From Aricia agestis (lineage: Eukaryota > Arthropoda > Insecta > Lepidoptera > Lycaenidae), in contig NC_056412.1 of the NCBI RefSeq assembly GCF_905147365.1, positions 17,848,001 to 17,912,000 of the forward strand: DNA of 64,000 nucleotides, given 5' to 3'. How positions within the stretch are numbered: position 1 is the stretch's first letter; the number at the start of each line of letters is the position of its first letter. Position numbers and translations under genes: made by a program. This document shows, one piece after another, positions 31,835 through 43,090 of this stretch. The notes under the pieces are model-generated. The model made no database searches, was not told where the DNA came from, and was given only the letters and a program-made list of their open reading frames with translations.

Positions 31835-32140
31835 GGCGTAATTAACATCGTAAACTCTTTTAAAATTAAAATACAATAAAGAACCAAAACTTTGAACCAA
31901 CAAAAACAAATTACTCATAAAATGACATAATGACAAGTGACTGTGACACAATGGTGACACTTCTTCTTCTTCTTTTGGCGTAAGCCTCCCCATTTAGGAG
32001 TTGCCAGCGTCAGAGTTGAGGCGAAAAATGTGAACAGTTATAACGTATAACGTAAACTGATCAAGCATTGCACACAAGTGACAAAGAGAATGTCATATAC
32101 TACGCAAGTGACACATTGACATATGTGCGTCAGAATCTAT

Positions 32141-32325
32141 AGCCGTGTTCGTTTCATTTTTTCGCAGTTTGGCAGCTGACTGTCAACTTCATAATTAAGT
32201 GTCATGTTCAATAACATCCTAACAGTTCTGACAGAAATTGTTAGGATTATATTGAACATGACACTCAATTATGAAGTTGACAGTCAGCTGCCAAACTGCA
32301 AAAAAAAAAAAAAACGAACACGGCT
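32141..32325. mobile_element. Palindromic MITE in the Traf6 upstream region
   Basis: Arms of about 85 bp: AGCCGTGTTCGTTTCATTTT and the inverse aacgaacacggct, continuing with 'gcagtttggcagctgactgt' / 'acagtcagctgccaaactgc' and 'agtgtcatgttcaata' / 'tattgaacatgacact'. TAT occurs on each side. An A-run in the right arm makes the short open frame here spurious. Confidence 0.83.
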
Positions 32326-32465
32326 TATTTTTCTTCTTAATAGTTTTTTAAAGGCAAACAATATAGCAAATCCAGAGTGTAGTAAAAAAAAATGACTACT
32401 CACAATGTCTACGATATATTTTGACCCAGTCTAGAGTCCAGGGCTTCATAACGTTATCGACTACC

Positions 32466-32592
32466 CGAAAAATATCGTTACGTACCGGTATTTTCATAAT
32501 GGTAGCCAGATAACGGTATTTTTTTTATCGATATCTATTAACATAACCAAATAATGAAAATACCGGTAAATATAACGATATTTTCTGGTATC
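32466..32592. mobile_element. Foldback element with ACCGGTATTTTCAT arms
   Basis: cccgaaaaatatcgttacgt..accggtattttcat at the left is imperfectly inverse to atgaaaataccggtaaat..aacgatattttctgg at the right. Confidence 0.6.
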
Positions 32593-32668
32593 AGGTATGC
32601 GGTATGCGTCGTGCACCAAATCTCACTCGCAGCCCAACTTTCGACTTCCGAGCACCAGTTTTTATATA

Positions 32669-32880
32669 CGTGGGAGAGCCATGCTTCGGCATGAATGGGC
32701 CAGCTCGAATGGAGAAATACCACGTTCTCATAGAAAACCGGCGTGAAACAGCGCTTGCGCTGAGTTTCGCCGAGTGAATGAGTTTACCGGAGGCATAATC
32801 CCCTCCCCTATTCCCTTCCCTTCTCTTCTCTACCCTCCCCTATTACCCTATTCCCTCTTAAAAGGCCGGCAACGCCTTTT
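32669..32880 (-). repeat. Dispersed repeat S, minus-strand partial copy
   Basis: From cgtgggagagccatgcttcg through 'gagtttaccggaggc' to the pyrimidine tract and 'aaaaggccggcaacgcc'. The 5' half of the family is missing. Confidence 0.82.
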
Positions 32881-33039
32881 AAGTTATTTGTATGTCTTAT
32901 TATTTATTACTAGAATTCTAAGTTTAATACATATATATTTTGTAGACTGTAGTTAAAAATATCAACACATTTAAAAAAGGAAGCACAAAATTATACAGCA
33001 AAATATGTAGGTATTATAATACGGAGAATATTTTAAGAA

Positions 33040-33420
33040 GCGTAGCCCGTCGGATCAGAGGCGCTTTGCACACGACGGGGCGGGGCGAACCGGTCAATTT
33101 CGCCGCGAACGATAGCACAAAGGGAATCCTACAATATGTATTACCAACGCACACCAAGGGCAAAAAGACCGCTCCGCAGGTCCCCGGCGGGCTCTGGCGG
33201 CGCGGCATGTCCGTGGATCACACAAACCAGTTAAGATGCAGTAACGCAGACGGCGCGGCGGCGCGAGGTGGCAGCTAGCTCTATTCTCTCTATCTCCACT
33301 AGAACGAACGTCCTGAACTGACTGCCTCCACTCGTCGTGTGCTTTGTGTACCACCTCCCCCCGTCGTCTGCAAAACAACAGAGTCCGTCCGGCAGCCAGC
33401 GCATGGCGCACGTGCTGACA
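33040..33420. other. GC-rich island of unknown nature
   Basis: A sharp GC-rich block in AT-rich DNA (e.g. 'gcgctttgcacacgacgggg', 'gcggcgcggcatgtccgtgg', 'cgcggcggcgcgaggtggc'). Several frames are open for 60-137 codons on both strands, but none has a recognised domain or a convincing splice structure. It may be an exon or promoter region of an uncharacterised gene, or a transposon relic. Confidence 0.35.
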
Positions 33421-35078
33421 ATACAATAATTTACTATACAAACCATAAATTAGTAAAATTTGAACAAAGATACTGAGCACTGAACTACTGAGTACTGACC
33501 ATGTCATTCTTATTAGACGTCATTTTTCCTATAATATATACCTACTGGTCACCAGACACGTCTAGTTTAATTTTGTGCATACTGCATACTGAATTGACTG
33601 ATTAAATTAAGTACTTATTTTACAAAAGGTAACGTTATCAAATAACATTATATTTACCGTTATAAATCCTATTTACCGTTATAACATTTACTGGTATTAG
33701 CAGACCTGTCCCACTCGCGTGTTTAGGTATCGAACTGTAAGTACCCCTTTAAAGGGGCAGATCACAAGGGACTCACAAGCGAGCGGTGACGCGCGCGCAA
33801 GATTTTTTCGTCGCATATATCTACATACTGATTTAACCGCTGTGACACAATCGTTATTAATCTGATAAATATGAACAATTGAAAAAAGTCAAAGAAATAT
33901 TTCAATATAGTAATTTAAGACTTTAAAATACAAAAAAAGATTTAAAAAAATACACAAACATAGCAAATAAATTAATTTGTTACAAACAAACCGCATACTG
34001 CACATAAATAAACACAAGTTTTTATGTTTAAGTTGTAAAAAAATCCTGACCAGCTCCTACACTATAATCGAATATAAAAATTATAAAAATATACGTTTGA
34101 TTACTATTTGATTATTACTATAAAAAGTTTGCTATTAGTAGCTATAGTAATTAAAAGAAGATTATTTTATTTTCTAAAGGTGACAATCTTGATTTCGTCA
34201 GAAAGGGCCTTGCCGCGCAAAAAAGCGGTTTGGGAAATCCAGTCTTTAGTAATCTTATATATCTTTAAACGAGCAATTCTTGTATATAATAATTGGTCGC
34301 TGTGAAGCATTAGTGTCTTAACCCACAATTTTTTTTTGTTGTCAAATTTTTTTTTTGTCTTGTTCTAAATCATCTACAGAACATAACTGCATTCATAACT
34401 CAATACGTAATTTTTGTGTGGGTTAGTACACGAATGCTTAACAGCGTCCAATTATATAATTGGAATCTCGGAATCAGCTCCAACGATTTTCATGAAAAAA
34501 AAGGTTTCGGGGGCGATAAATCGATCTAGCTAGGAATCATTTTCAGAAAATGTCATTTTATTCGTGGTTTTTCGTATACCGAGCGAAGCTCGGTCAAATA
34601 GCTAGTGTACATTATACTTATTAGATTTTTTTAGACCTAGCATGCCTCTACTTTAGAAGTAAGAGGGCCCCCCCTCTAACTTCTAAAGAAGAGGCATGGG
34701 GGGGGGGCACATTTTACCACTTTGGAAGTGTCTCTCTATTCTGGTTAGAAAAAAAATTACATTTATATCATTTAAATATATCATTTTCATAGGTCTTCAG
34801 GAACCATATTAATGTGTCTTATATTCAATTGTACCTATGGGGACCCCTAAAATTTTTACTTAATAATTTTTCCATTTTTGTATCAAAATCTTAATGCGGT
34901 TTACAGACTAAGTACATCTTCTTACCAAGTTTCAATAATATAGCTCTAATAGTTTCGGAGAAAAGTGGTAAAAGACAGACTGACATGACGAATTTACAGG
35001 GGTTCCGTTTTTTGCCATTTAGCTACGGAACCCTAATTAGGAAACAAGCCTACTTAAGTGGCCTATTGTCCTGTAAGG
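33421..35078. other. Intergenic DNA with small palindromes and LINE remnants
   Basis: Contains a 14-bp perfect palindrome CCCCTTTAAAGGGG (33744-33757), a LINE 3' phrase ending 'ccgagcgaagctcggtcaaa' + tagctagt (about 34580-34606), and a foldback at about 34638-34698 (catgcctctactttagaagt / acttctaaagaagaggcatg) around poly-C, followed by a poly-G run. No gene. Confidence 0.5.
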
Positions 35079-35309
35079 CAGTGTTATCCAACCTGTGGGT
35101 CGCGATCCCCTGGGGGGTCGCCAGAGGTCAAGAATACTATTTTACTTAAAAAAATATATATTGACATAATGAGTAAGAAAATATTAACAAAAAGATATTA
35201 TATTCATAAACATACAAACATGGTATAAAAGCAAAGAGTGGGGGGTCGCGAAATATTTATTCATACTGCGGTCCACGGGGGTCGCATCATAAAAAAGGTT
35301 AAAAAACAT
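35079..35309. mobile_element. hAT-type MITE, degraded copy
   Basis: Starts CAGTGTTATCCAACCTGTGG then gtcgcgatcccc, contains 'gggtcgccagaggtcaagaa', and near the end 'gggtcgcgaaatatttattc' and 'aaaaaggttaaaaaaca'. The same order occurs in the better-preserved copy at 46658-47766. No clear target duplication here. Confidence 0.72.
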
Positions 35310-35775
35310 TTTTTTAACTACCGGCCTATACAAAAGTGTTGTGTAGTACTATACTTAGCAAAATACAGAACTCGGCATACTGAAGTAAGTGTCACAACTC
35401 ACACCTCACCAAATATTTGTAAATTCCATTTAATTAACCACTTTTCTCATACTGCAGCAGGTCTGACTGGTTGTCTAACAGTTACACAACAGTAACCTTA
35501 CACCATAGTTATGATAGCTCCCTTATAAACAAGCTGTGAAATAACATAATTGTAGGTGTGAAATATTCCTTTGTATAATTATATTTTTTAATAAAAATAA
35601 TATAAAATGTATAGATCAGGTAAACTCAACCTGCAGCCCGCCGAGACGTTATCAGTGGCTCGCGTGAAGTTAAACCATTTTGAAATTCACGCCTATCGGC
35701 AAAAGGCACAAAATTAAATTAAGAAATTTGTTGCTGATTCTCTCGATTCGGTTCGCTGTGAACTGACCCTTAAAT
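35310..35775. other. Intergenic DNA left of the two-gene transposon
   Basis: No gene seen. A short stretch at 35625-35770 (ctgcagcccgccgagacg ... cgctgtgaactgaccct) contains fragments found in other repeats. Confidence 0.4.
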
Positions 35776-35966
35776 AGGGTATTTGACAACATTTAAAATA
35801 AATTATAATTTATGGTCATCCTAATAAATTATAGGTAAATTAAACGTATTTCAATATAATTTCATTAAAATAATATGTATTTTCGGAGGATTTCGTAAGA
35901 AAAGTCGAATAAAATTGTCTTTGTTTTTTCGGTGATAGAAACGCTCTCTCATTGGTTGCAATCGTA

Positions 35967-35992
35967 GTGACGTCACACGCAAGTAAACAAAG
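35967..35992 (+). promoter_or_regulatory. Left subterminal inverted repeat with CRE site
   Basis: gtgacgtcac then acgcaagtaaacaaag. The inverse copy is at 39911-39935. TGACGTCA is the CREB/ATF consensus; it lies about 155 bp before the + strand start codon and probably serves in the promoter, in transposase binding, or both. Confidence 0.7.
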
Positions 35993-36121
35993 CTTCTTGA
36001 CTGGAGTTTAGTACGCCGTTTACGTGATATATAGTGTTTGATTAGATTTTTATGTGATTATTCACAATTTCTAGTACAAATATTAACTACGTTACTCACA
36101 ACAGCTATAATAATATCTAAG

Positions 36122-37542
36122 ATGGACTCCAATTACGTGCGAGCAGATAATAGCAACCTACCTAAGATCGATCCATTCATGGTAGAACTATTTTTTAAAA
36201 ACAATGCAGTTTATTATGCTTCTGAAGTAAGAAATATAAAAACAGTAGTGTAAGTACCACTCGATAATTATAAATTTGGGTTTTGTACAATACATCATTC
36301 GTGTATTTTAGGTTATGTAGTGAAAATATTCAGTGCCTTTTCTGTTTTATTTGCAGGTCTGCAAGAGAGTCGTACGGTGATGATGCCGTTGGCTACGTTC
36401 AACTGTACCGCGACAATGGGATTTGTACAGTAAAATGCAAAATGTGCCCGGAACATAAAGTGCGCACCAAAGCTTACAATGTTACCCTGGTCGTAAATGA
36501 AAATGACGGTGTGATAATAAGCTGTGAGTGCCATGACTGTGCGGCTTCAGCCGGCGGATGTAAACACGCGGTAGCCTTTTTGATGTGGGTCCATCGTCGC
36601 AGCGAGGAGCCAGCATGTACATCGGTCGAGTGTTACTGGAAGAAGCCTGTTCTGTCTAGAGTAGGAACCACTTTAAAGTTCATCACTATAGAACAAATGA
36701 CCAAGACCCCTGTTCCACACAGACCTAGCACATCAGCACTATACGAAGATTTTATTTCAGAAGCCAAAAAGAGAAAAATTAACAAGTGTGAATTGCTAAA
36801 ATTTCAAGATGATTTTGTGCATAGTGACATTATGAAATACTCATTACATAGCTTTATGATAAATCTACCTCAAGAAACTAAAAATGATATAGACATGCTC
36901 TTAGGCATAATGAAAAGTACATTCACAAGTGACATTATCAAAAGTGTAGAAGAAGCAACAAGGCAGCAGAATAAAAGTAGCTTATGGTATGAGATGCGGT
37001 ATGGCCGCATAACTGCTTCAAAGGCCCATGAAGCTAGTGTCTGCCACACACCTGATGGAACATTAGTGGCCACTATAATGGGTGCGAAAATTCCTGATAC
37101 AGTGGCCATGAAAAGAGGTAGAAAATTAGAACTTTCTGTCCGTAAGACTGTAAGCAAGAAATTGAAAAAAAAAATAACTTCCTGCGGGCTTTATATCTGT
37201 AAAGACAATCCTGTGATTGCTGCATCTCCTGACGGTGTAATGAACGATGCTGTTATAGAAATAAAGTGTCCTACTAAGACCAAATCTAAAGGAAATTATA
37301 TAAAAAATGGCATCCTTTCTGAAAAATGTAGAGCGCAGGTGCAACTGCAAATGTATGCAACTGGTCTGCAAAAATGTTATTTTTGTGTAGCGGACAGTAA
37401 CTTCGAGCAGACACAAAAAGTTGACATCATTTTAGAATACTATGATGATGATTATGTAAATAACTTAATAAATAAATTAGATTCATTTTGGAAACACAAT
37501 ATATACCCCATATTACTATGTAATACAAATATATGTGAGTGA
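36122..37542 (+). CDS. SWIM zinc finger / YqaJ-type nuclease, accessory gene of the transposon
   Basis: join(36122..36249, 36357..37542), 437 aa; donor GTAAGT and acceptor atttgcag keep phase. N-terminal MDSNYVRADNSNLPKIDPF; SWIM finger C99-x-C101 ... C111-x-H113 (SCECHDCAASAGGCKHAVAF), a DNA/protein-binding module; C-terminal lambda-exonuclease/YqaJ domain from about 275 with MRYGRITASKAHEA, E301 (GRKLE), D335 (AASPDGV), E344-x-K346 (IEIKCP) and QVQLQMYATG, the full metal-binding set of PD-(D/E)xK nucleases. It may process transposon ends or breaks, which is inference. AATAAA at 37545-37550. The Met upstream at 36038 and the one at 36283 (inside the intron) are rejected as starts. Confidence 0.88.
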
Positions 37543-37611
37543 GCAATAAAAAACATTTTATAAAGGTAAAAATATATTATTTCATTTTGATTCCTTAACT
37601 AGCTAGCCACA

Positions 37612-39858
37612 TTATTTAATTAGAGAATCCTGCAAATTAATTAGTGCACAAGCAATAATAATAATATGGTCAAGGAAACGACGCATATTTGTATTTATAA
37701 CTGAATGTTGCTTTAACATGTGAAATTCCCTTAATCGTCTTATGACTCTTTCAATATGAATTCGTAAGCTTGCAATGATTTTAGTTTGTCGAACTTCAGA
37801 TTTAGTCAATTTTGCACCAGCACTTACACTAGGTGGTCTTAATAATTTCATTCCTTTTGCATGAAGTAAAGGTTCAAGGTGCTTAAAGCCTCTGTCAGCC
37901 AAGATGTAAGTTCCTGGCTCTAACCCATTTATAAAGCTACAGTTTTCTACTATGGTGACATCACTGGTTCTGCCACCGAACCCTTGTGATACATAATTGA
38001 CTAAACCATTAGGTGTACATGAAATTAAATACTTCACAGTATTCCCTTTTTTGTAGTCTGACCATGTTAATGCCTGATATAAAGCCTTGGAGGGTTTCTG
38101 TATATCGATTTCCAGACAATCAATGATACAACTGACATTGTAATAATTGTGCCTGAATGCAATTGGGAGATTCTTTTTTATGTTTTTTTTGTCTAAAGCA
38201 ACAATAAATTTGTTTAATACACTACTTAATATTGGGATATTAGACAAAAATATTTTACTTGCATATGATAGAGATATTCCAAAATTATCTTCTAATTCTG
38301 AAAATGTGCTATTTAGTCTAATTTTCTTTAAACAAAGTAAAATATGTTCAATTTTTATATTAGTGTGCTTATGAATTAACTGAATCAAAAAATAACAGTC
38401 TTTGGAAATACCAATATACATTGTAGGTTTGTTTTCAATCAAACGCATAGTATTTTTAAGGCACTGCATTTTTTCCATATCTTCAGTCTCGGTGGCAAAA
38501 CTCTCAGAGTCAGTCACTTTTGATGATGATGATGTAGATGTAAGTACAAAAGGAGACAAATGGCCACTTTCCAAACAAGATATTTCACTGTCTGATCTTT
38601 CATCTTCAAGGATAATCTTTTTCTTCACTGCGTTAACAGCTCCTGAGTGTGATGGATGAAGACGACATGGTTCAATTTTCAAGGGTGAAGTGAAACTGGA
38701 TGTTGTACACACTTTGGACGGTGAGGTAGAAATACTTTTATTTTGTGATCGTACTTGCACAGCTTTGCTCCTAAAATGTTTAGTCACTTTCGTTGTTACT
38801 TGAACAGATTTTTCAACAGTTACTACAGTTTCAGTAGAAGTTTCTTTGTCTAGAGTTTTTGGTATTTCTGAAAAGACAAACGCACAATATTGATTATTTC
38901 ATACAACAAATTTTTAAGTTTCAGTATTATGTCATAATAAATACATAAATGGCATGTACCTTCCAGCATAACAGTATCTTGTACTATAATACTGTCATGT
39001 TGTTGATTCATACTTTCAACATCCGTTTCAGTAGTGCTTTGACTTTCCAAACATTCCGCAACAAGACTTTTTCTTTGCCTTTTAAGGGACGTATCTCGAG
39101 AAGGTCCAGCTTGAGGGGACAGTCGTCTCTTGCGATCCTCTTGACAATGAAATTTTGTCGGTACAGCCTTATCTGTCAAAAATATCTTCTGACTGAAGCC
39201 CATTTTGTATTTCAAGTAGTTTGTTGTATCTTTTTCTATCTGTAATAAAATAATACATAATAATATTAAAGGTTTTTTTGTTTTGATTGATGATCTTTTT
39301 CCCATAGTGCCCCGTTTCCTTTAGGCCAACCGATACCTCTATTTATTGTATTAGTAGTTATTGTATTTAGGATTCAGTACCTATGACATGGTATGTTTAT
39401 ATTTCTCTAAGACCCAACTATGACCTACTTATATCTAATTTACAAACATTTGCCAATGTTATATGTACCGTACCGTACGGTACCTATTTATCAATGTTGT
39501 GTTTGACACAAAAGACAATAATATTACTATCAACAGTCAACAATATGTGACAATATTTTCAAAACATAATACCTACATTAAGTACAGGTTATTATTATGA
39601 TAATCTGGTATGAAATTCTAGATAACTTCTGTCTAGTGTCTTATTAACTTAATTTAAACACTTACTTACATCAAAGTGATCTTCACACATAAAAATGTTT
39701 GAATGCGATAAAACGCTCTTTGGGTCTCTTCGAGCTAATTGTAACCACATTTTTCGTCTTTTGGGATTAGTTGGAACAGAAACGAATATTTTTTCTGGAG
39801 TTTTTAAAGACGTATTTTTACATTCTGGCACTGCACACCATTTATACACCATTATCAC
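37612..39858 (-). CDS. THAP-domain DDE transposase of the transposon
   Basis: complement(join(37612..38867, 38960..39239, 39670..39858)), 574 aa (572 if the second Met, MVYKWC, is used); all junctions keep phase. N-terminal THAP zinc finger: C8-x4-C13, W38, C58-x2-H61, and the closing AVPTKF at 88-93 encoded across the first intron. A basic and Ser-rich linker (RKRRLSPQAGPSR, LKRQRKS) follows, then a helical region with LSYASKIF, then the DDE_Tnp_4 catalytic core: D406 in IIDCLEIDI, SQGFGGRTSD, D481 in ILADRGF, and E529 in RIHIERVIRRLREF. This is the nuclear cut-and-paste enzyme of the surrounding element, most like HARBI1/IS5-type DDE4 transposases. No stop or frameshift, so possibly active. 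Confidence 0.9.
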
Positions 39859-39910
39859 GGATTAATTAAAGAAAAACCACGGAAAAACAGCTTAGCTCTT
39901 TTGATTGTAA

Positions 39911-39935
39911 CTTTGTTTACTTGCCAGTGACGTCA
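39911..39935 (-). promoter_or_regulatory. Right subterminal inverted repeat with CRE site
   Basis: On the minus strand reads tgacgtcactggcaagtaaa then caaag, inverse of the left copy at 35967. A second TGACGTC half follows at about 39937-39944. It lies about 55 bp upstream of the transposase ATG, in core-promoter range. Confidence 0.7.
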
Positions 39936-40116
39936 TCGACGTCATGTGATCGTCGCCATTTTCTAAATAGCGTTTTTCGCGCGACTTGGAGAATTTAAAC
40001 TTTAATATTCATTTTCTTTGCTAATACAAAATATTTCCCGGAAATATTAATACAATATGTTTATTTCATAACAAAGAATAGTTTAAGAATATTTTTCAAA
40101 AATTGTCAAATACCCT

Positions 40117-41473
40117 ATTACAATGTTATGTGAAATCAAACATGTAAGTACATTAGCGGTCCCCCGAGTCCCGATACACCTTGACAACAATTATGGACTA
40201 AAATATTACTTTACACTTATGAATTATTTCAACTTAAAGTCAGTAAATATTATTTTATTAATTTTTAAAGTTTTTGACGGGGTTTTTTTTAATTTCGTAA
40301 TTTAATTTTATTTCATGCTTTTTAAACTTTTGTTGGTTATAGTGCAGAATTCTATGCAAAGAATACCGTCTATAAATTGTCCTCTTGGATGAGCCCGTCC
40401 ATAATATGAGCCCAAACATGAAACCTCCACTTTGGGTTCATACGGAGCTCGGCTGCTATAGAATCCAGGTGATACTGCAGCAGTAGCATGCAAATATTTA
40501 CTGTTCATCTACGTCTTACTGATTGTCGCAATTAAAATGAGCCCAAACACGAAACCTCTGCTCTAAGTTGGTGAGGAGTTGGGTATCCTATTGTTTACCA
40601 GGTGATGCTGCAGTACCAGGTCAACTTTAATGTGTATGTTATTCATAAATATCACGAACCAGAATGCAAAATAACTCATTAAATGACAGCAAGTTGCTAA
40701 CGGTCTTTCACGAATCAGATAAACCGTGATTTTCCAGCACTGAAAAGGTTGATGATGATGAACTACAGCTAAGAACACTCTCGATCATGTCAGCTTTCAA
40801 ACAAAAAAAAACTAGATCAAAATCGGTCCACCCGTTTGGATGCTACGATGCCACGGACAGATACACACACAGACAGACAAACAGACAGACAACACCCCTC
40901 TTTTTTGTCGGGGGTTAAAATTAGTGCTAAATCGCAGTGAAAGTCGTGAAAAATGTTGAACTTTTTTCCTTCAATTTTTTTAACCCTTACATAAATTTTG
41001 GTTGCAGCCCTCGACACCAGTGCCGATTTTTTTTTTAAAATAAAAGTAAGCCAATTTATTTCCACCGCCGCGCCCCGAGTATATATTCTATAGGGCCTCT
41101 ATGGACGCTGCCGCCCCTAGACCGTGGCCTATAACGGCCTATGTATCAATCCGGGGCTGCTCGACACCAAGGTAGGCCACCAAGGTAGGCCACCAAGGCC
41201 GGTATTTATTATTATAAGCCCGAAATTCAAGCTGCACTATTATTATCAGGATTTAGGAGATAAAAAAAAAGTAAATCAAGAAACGTCTAACGTTTTAAAC
41301 GCACAGCAAGTTGTTTTGGTGGGTATTGGGTAATCCGTGTTATATGATGTTTCCACACTTACATAACTTTATTACGATTCAGCTCGGACAACGTGTATGT
41401 TTGCCAAAAACTGCTGATACAGGTAGAATATTAAATTTATCTTATTGCATGTTTACGTATAACTTACCACTAA
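40117..41473. other. Intergenic DNA with diverged repeats
   Basis: Two related segments at about 40399-40480 and 40530-40613 share 'gagcccaaaca-gaaacct' and 'ccaggtgat-ctgcag', a diverged tandem duplication. 40795-40920 holds a common foldback phrase (aaaatcggtccacccgtttg, then cagacagacaaacagacaga). 41163-41200 repeats 'caccaaggtaggc'. No gene. Confidence 0.5.
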
Positions 41474-41681
41474 AGGAGTGAGCACACTGAGACGGGCCGT
41501 GCCGGGGCTCAGCGTGCCGGGGCTCATCGCAAAAATCCGCCTCCATACAATTTGTATGGAAGCGGAAATCCGCTGAGCCCCGACACAGTGTGCGATACGC
41601 GCATCCGCTTTCATACAAATTGTATGGAGGCGGATTTTTGCGATGAGCCCCGGCACGGCCCGTTTCAGTGTGCTCACTCCT
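41474..41681. mobile_element. GC-rich palindromic MITE with TAA target duplication
   Basis: AGGAGTGAGCACACTGAGAC at the left and gtttcagtgtgctcactcct at the right; the arms run on through gggccgtgccggggctc and 'atcgcaaaaatccgcctcca' / 'tggaggcggatttttgcgat'. TAA on both sides (41471-41473, 41682-41684). The open frames here follow from the arms. Confidence 0.85.
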
Positions 41682-42056
41682 TAATAGTACATGCATGATG
41701 CAGTGGCGGCCTTACCCATTGCGAGGCCCCGGGCGGTAGGTCTTTGCGAGGGCCTTTGGCTATAATATGTCCACCGCCACCGACACCGAGACCTCACCAC
41801 CAAAAATTCAAATAAAATGCCACTTTATGACCTTTTGCTTGACAGGGGCAGCCAGACTTTCGGTATGTGCATTTCCCTTTAATAGAGCCCCGAGGTAAGA
41901 ACGCCCAGCGTGATAAGAAACTGCACATTATAATACCAATATTATACAATACTATAAAAAGTATAAATTGTACACATTGGGGCATAAATTCCTCTTATAA
42001 TAATTATTGTTCCTCTGTCAAAATCCAGACCATACTGCGCTCTTGGGGTATTTATA

Positions 42057-42304
42057 CAGGGTGTAACAAAAATAAGTGATAATACTTTATGGTGTGTACG
42101 TGTTCCTTGTAGAGAGTTCACTGTGAAAGTAGCAGCGCTGAAATTTTTCACTTTTGTATGGGCAAGGGCCCGAGCGTCACGAGTTTCCCCATACAAAAGT
42201 GAAAAAAAATTTTGGTCTGTCAGCGCTGCTACTTTCATAGTGAACTCTCTACAAGGAACACGTACACACCCTAAAGTATTATCACTTATTTTTGTTACAA
42301 CCTG
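42057..42304. mobile_element. MITE family C, copy 3: near-perfect long palindrome, TA flanks
   Basis: 248 bp. The left arm starts CAGGGTGTAACAAAAATAAG and the right arm is its inverse, ending cttatttttgttacaacctg. The arms match over about 85 bp with about three mismatches, up to gtagcagcgctga, and the inner part (cacttttgtatggg) is also inverse. TA lies on each side (42055-42056, 42305-42306), as in Tc1/mariner-derived MITEs. Confidence 0.87.
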
Positions 42305-42429
42305 TAGATATTAGATACACATTTTTAACCCCCACTTCAAGTGAAGCGATCGTCGAAGGAATCGCACATAGTCAGTGTGGTCAGAATTGAATATTAAAAC
42401 TACTATCTAATTTAGTCAAAAATAGTTAA

Positions 42430-42600
42430 GTTACAGTCTGTCAAAAAAGTCATGAAATTAAAAAGAGGCAACATCGTAGTGTCATCCCTTTCAAATCAAT
42501 CTAAGAAAAAAGGGATGACACTACCGTAACTCTCGTCTCCTTTTTTTATCTTATTATCTTCGGGATAACTGCAGAAATCAAGTCTGTCACTGCCTGACAC
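42430..42600. repeat. Foldback repeat fragment (GTAGTGTCATCCCTTT hairpin)
   Basis: gtagtgtcatcccttt (42476-42491) and aaagggatgacactac (42509-42524) form a perfect 16-bp stem. Preceded by 'cagtctgtcaaaaaagtcat', similar to the end of the MITE at 51387. Confidence 0.6.
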
Positions 42601-43090
42601 GCGAACCCCTGTTAAATTTCCAGGTGAGAGCGAACCCCTGACTTATATTGAATCCCCCCCCCCCCCCCCCCCCCTTGTCGCGAACCCCCTGCCGCGTACC
42701 CCACTTTGAGAAACCCTGGTCTACATGATGCCTTTTTTTTTTTTGACAGTGGGAAATGCGTTATGCATTCCCGACAGCCCGGGGAAAGGCCGCCGGGATA
42801 TGTGGGACTCCCCAGGTGCTGCGGTAAGGAAGAGCACCCGGGTTTACCCACTAAAACCCACCGGTGCCTCCTCCTCCGCTTGTTACTGGGCCGCCGGACC
42901 CGCCAGGGGCGAAACTGCAGCGGCCCAGTTAGCGGCATTTGCTTCACAGCAACATCCACCGTGCGACTGCCTGTCTACGACAGCTGTCGCTGCAGTCTAC
43001 ATGATGCCTACCACCGGTTCGGGAACTAACCCGGCGAGAAGAACCGGCGTAAGAAACTCGCACGGGGCCCACTTTTTTACCAAAATTTAT
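42601..43090 (+). repeat. Repeat-derived GC-rich block with poly-C tract
   Basis: Contains a poly-C run (42652-42674), a hAT-like phrase 'gtaccccactttgagaaacc' (about 42697), then 'gggaaatgcgttatgcattc', 'ggactccccaggtgctgcgg', and 'taccaccggttcgggaacta' + acccggcgagaagaaccggcg. The middle phrases recur at the right edge of the window (63850-64000). Several frames are open by composition only. Confidence 0.55.

Larger units (their letters stand above)
35776..40116. mobile_element. Complete two-gene DNA transposon, ISL2EU-like (THAP-DDE transposase plus SWIM-YqaJ protein)
   Basis: 4341 bp. Ends are exact 14-bp inverted repeats AGGGTATTTGACAA (35776-35789) / ttgtcaaataccct (40103-40116), flanked by a 2-bp AT duplication (35774-35775, 40117-40118). 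Two convergent genes are read inward with stop codons 69 bp apart, and both have intact frames and consistent introns. A second inverted repeat lies 180-190 bp inside each end. A THAP/DDE_Tnp_4 transposase with a YqaJ-type second protein and an AT duplication match what I remember of ISL2EU elements; the superfamily name is from memory and unverified. Confidence 0.88.

Noticed and set aside
33094..33507. 137-codon minus-strand frame as a gene
   Set aside because: Open mainly because of GC-rich composition; no domain, no splice support, and competing frames are open on the other strand.
36283..36356. Met at 36283 as the start of the SWIM-YqaJ gene
   Set aside because: This part is intron: donor GTAAGT at 36250 and acceptor atttgcag at 36356 join a conserved-looking first exon in frame.
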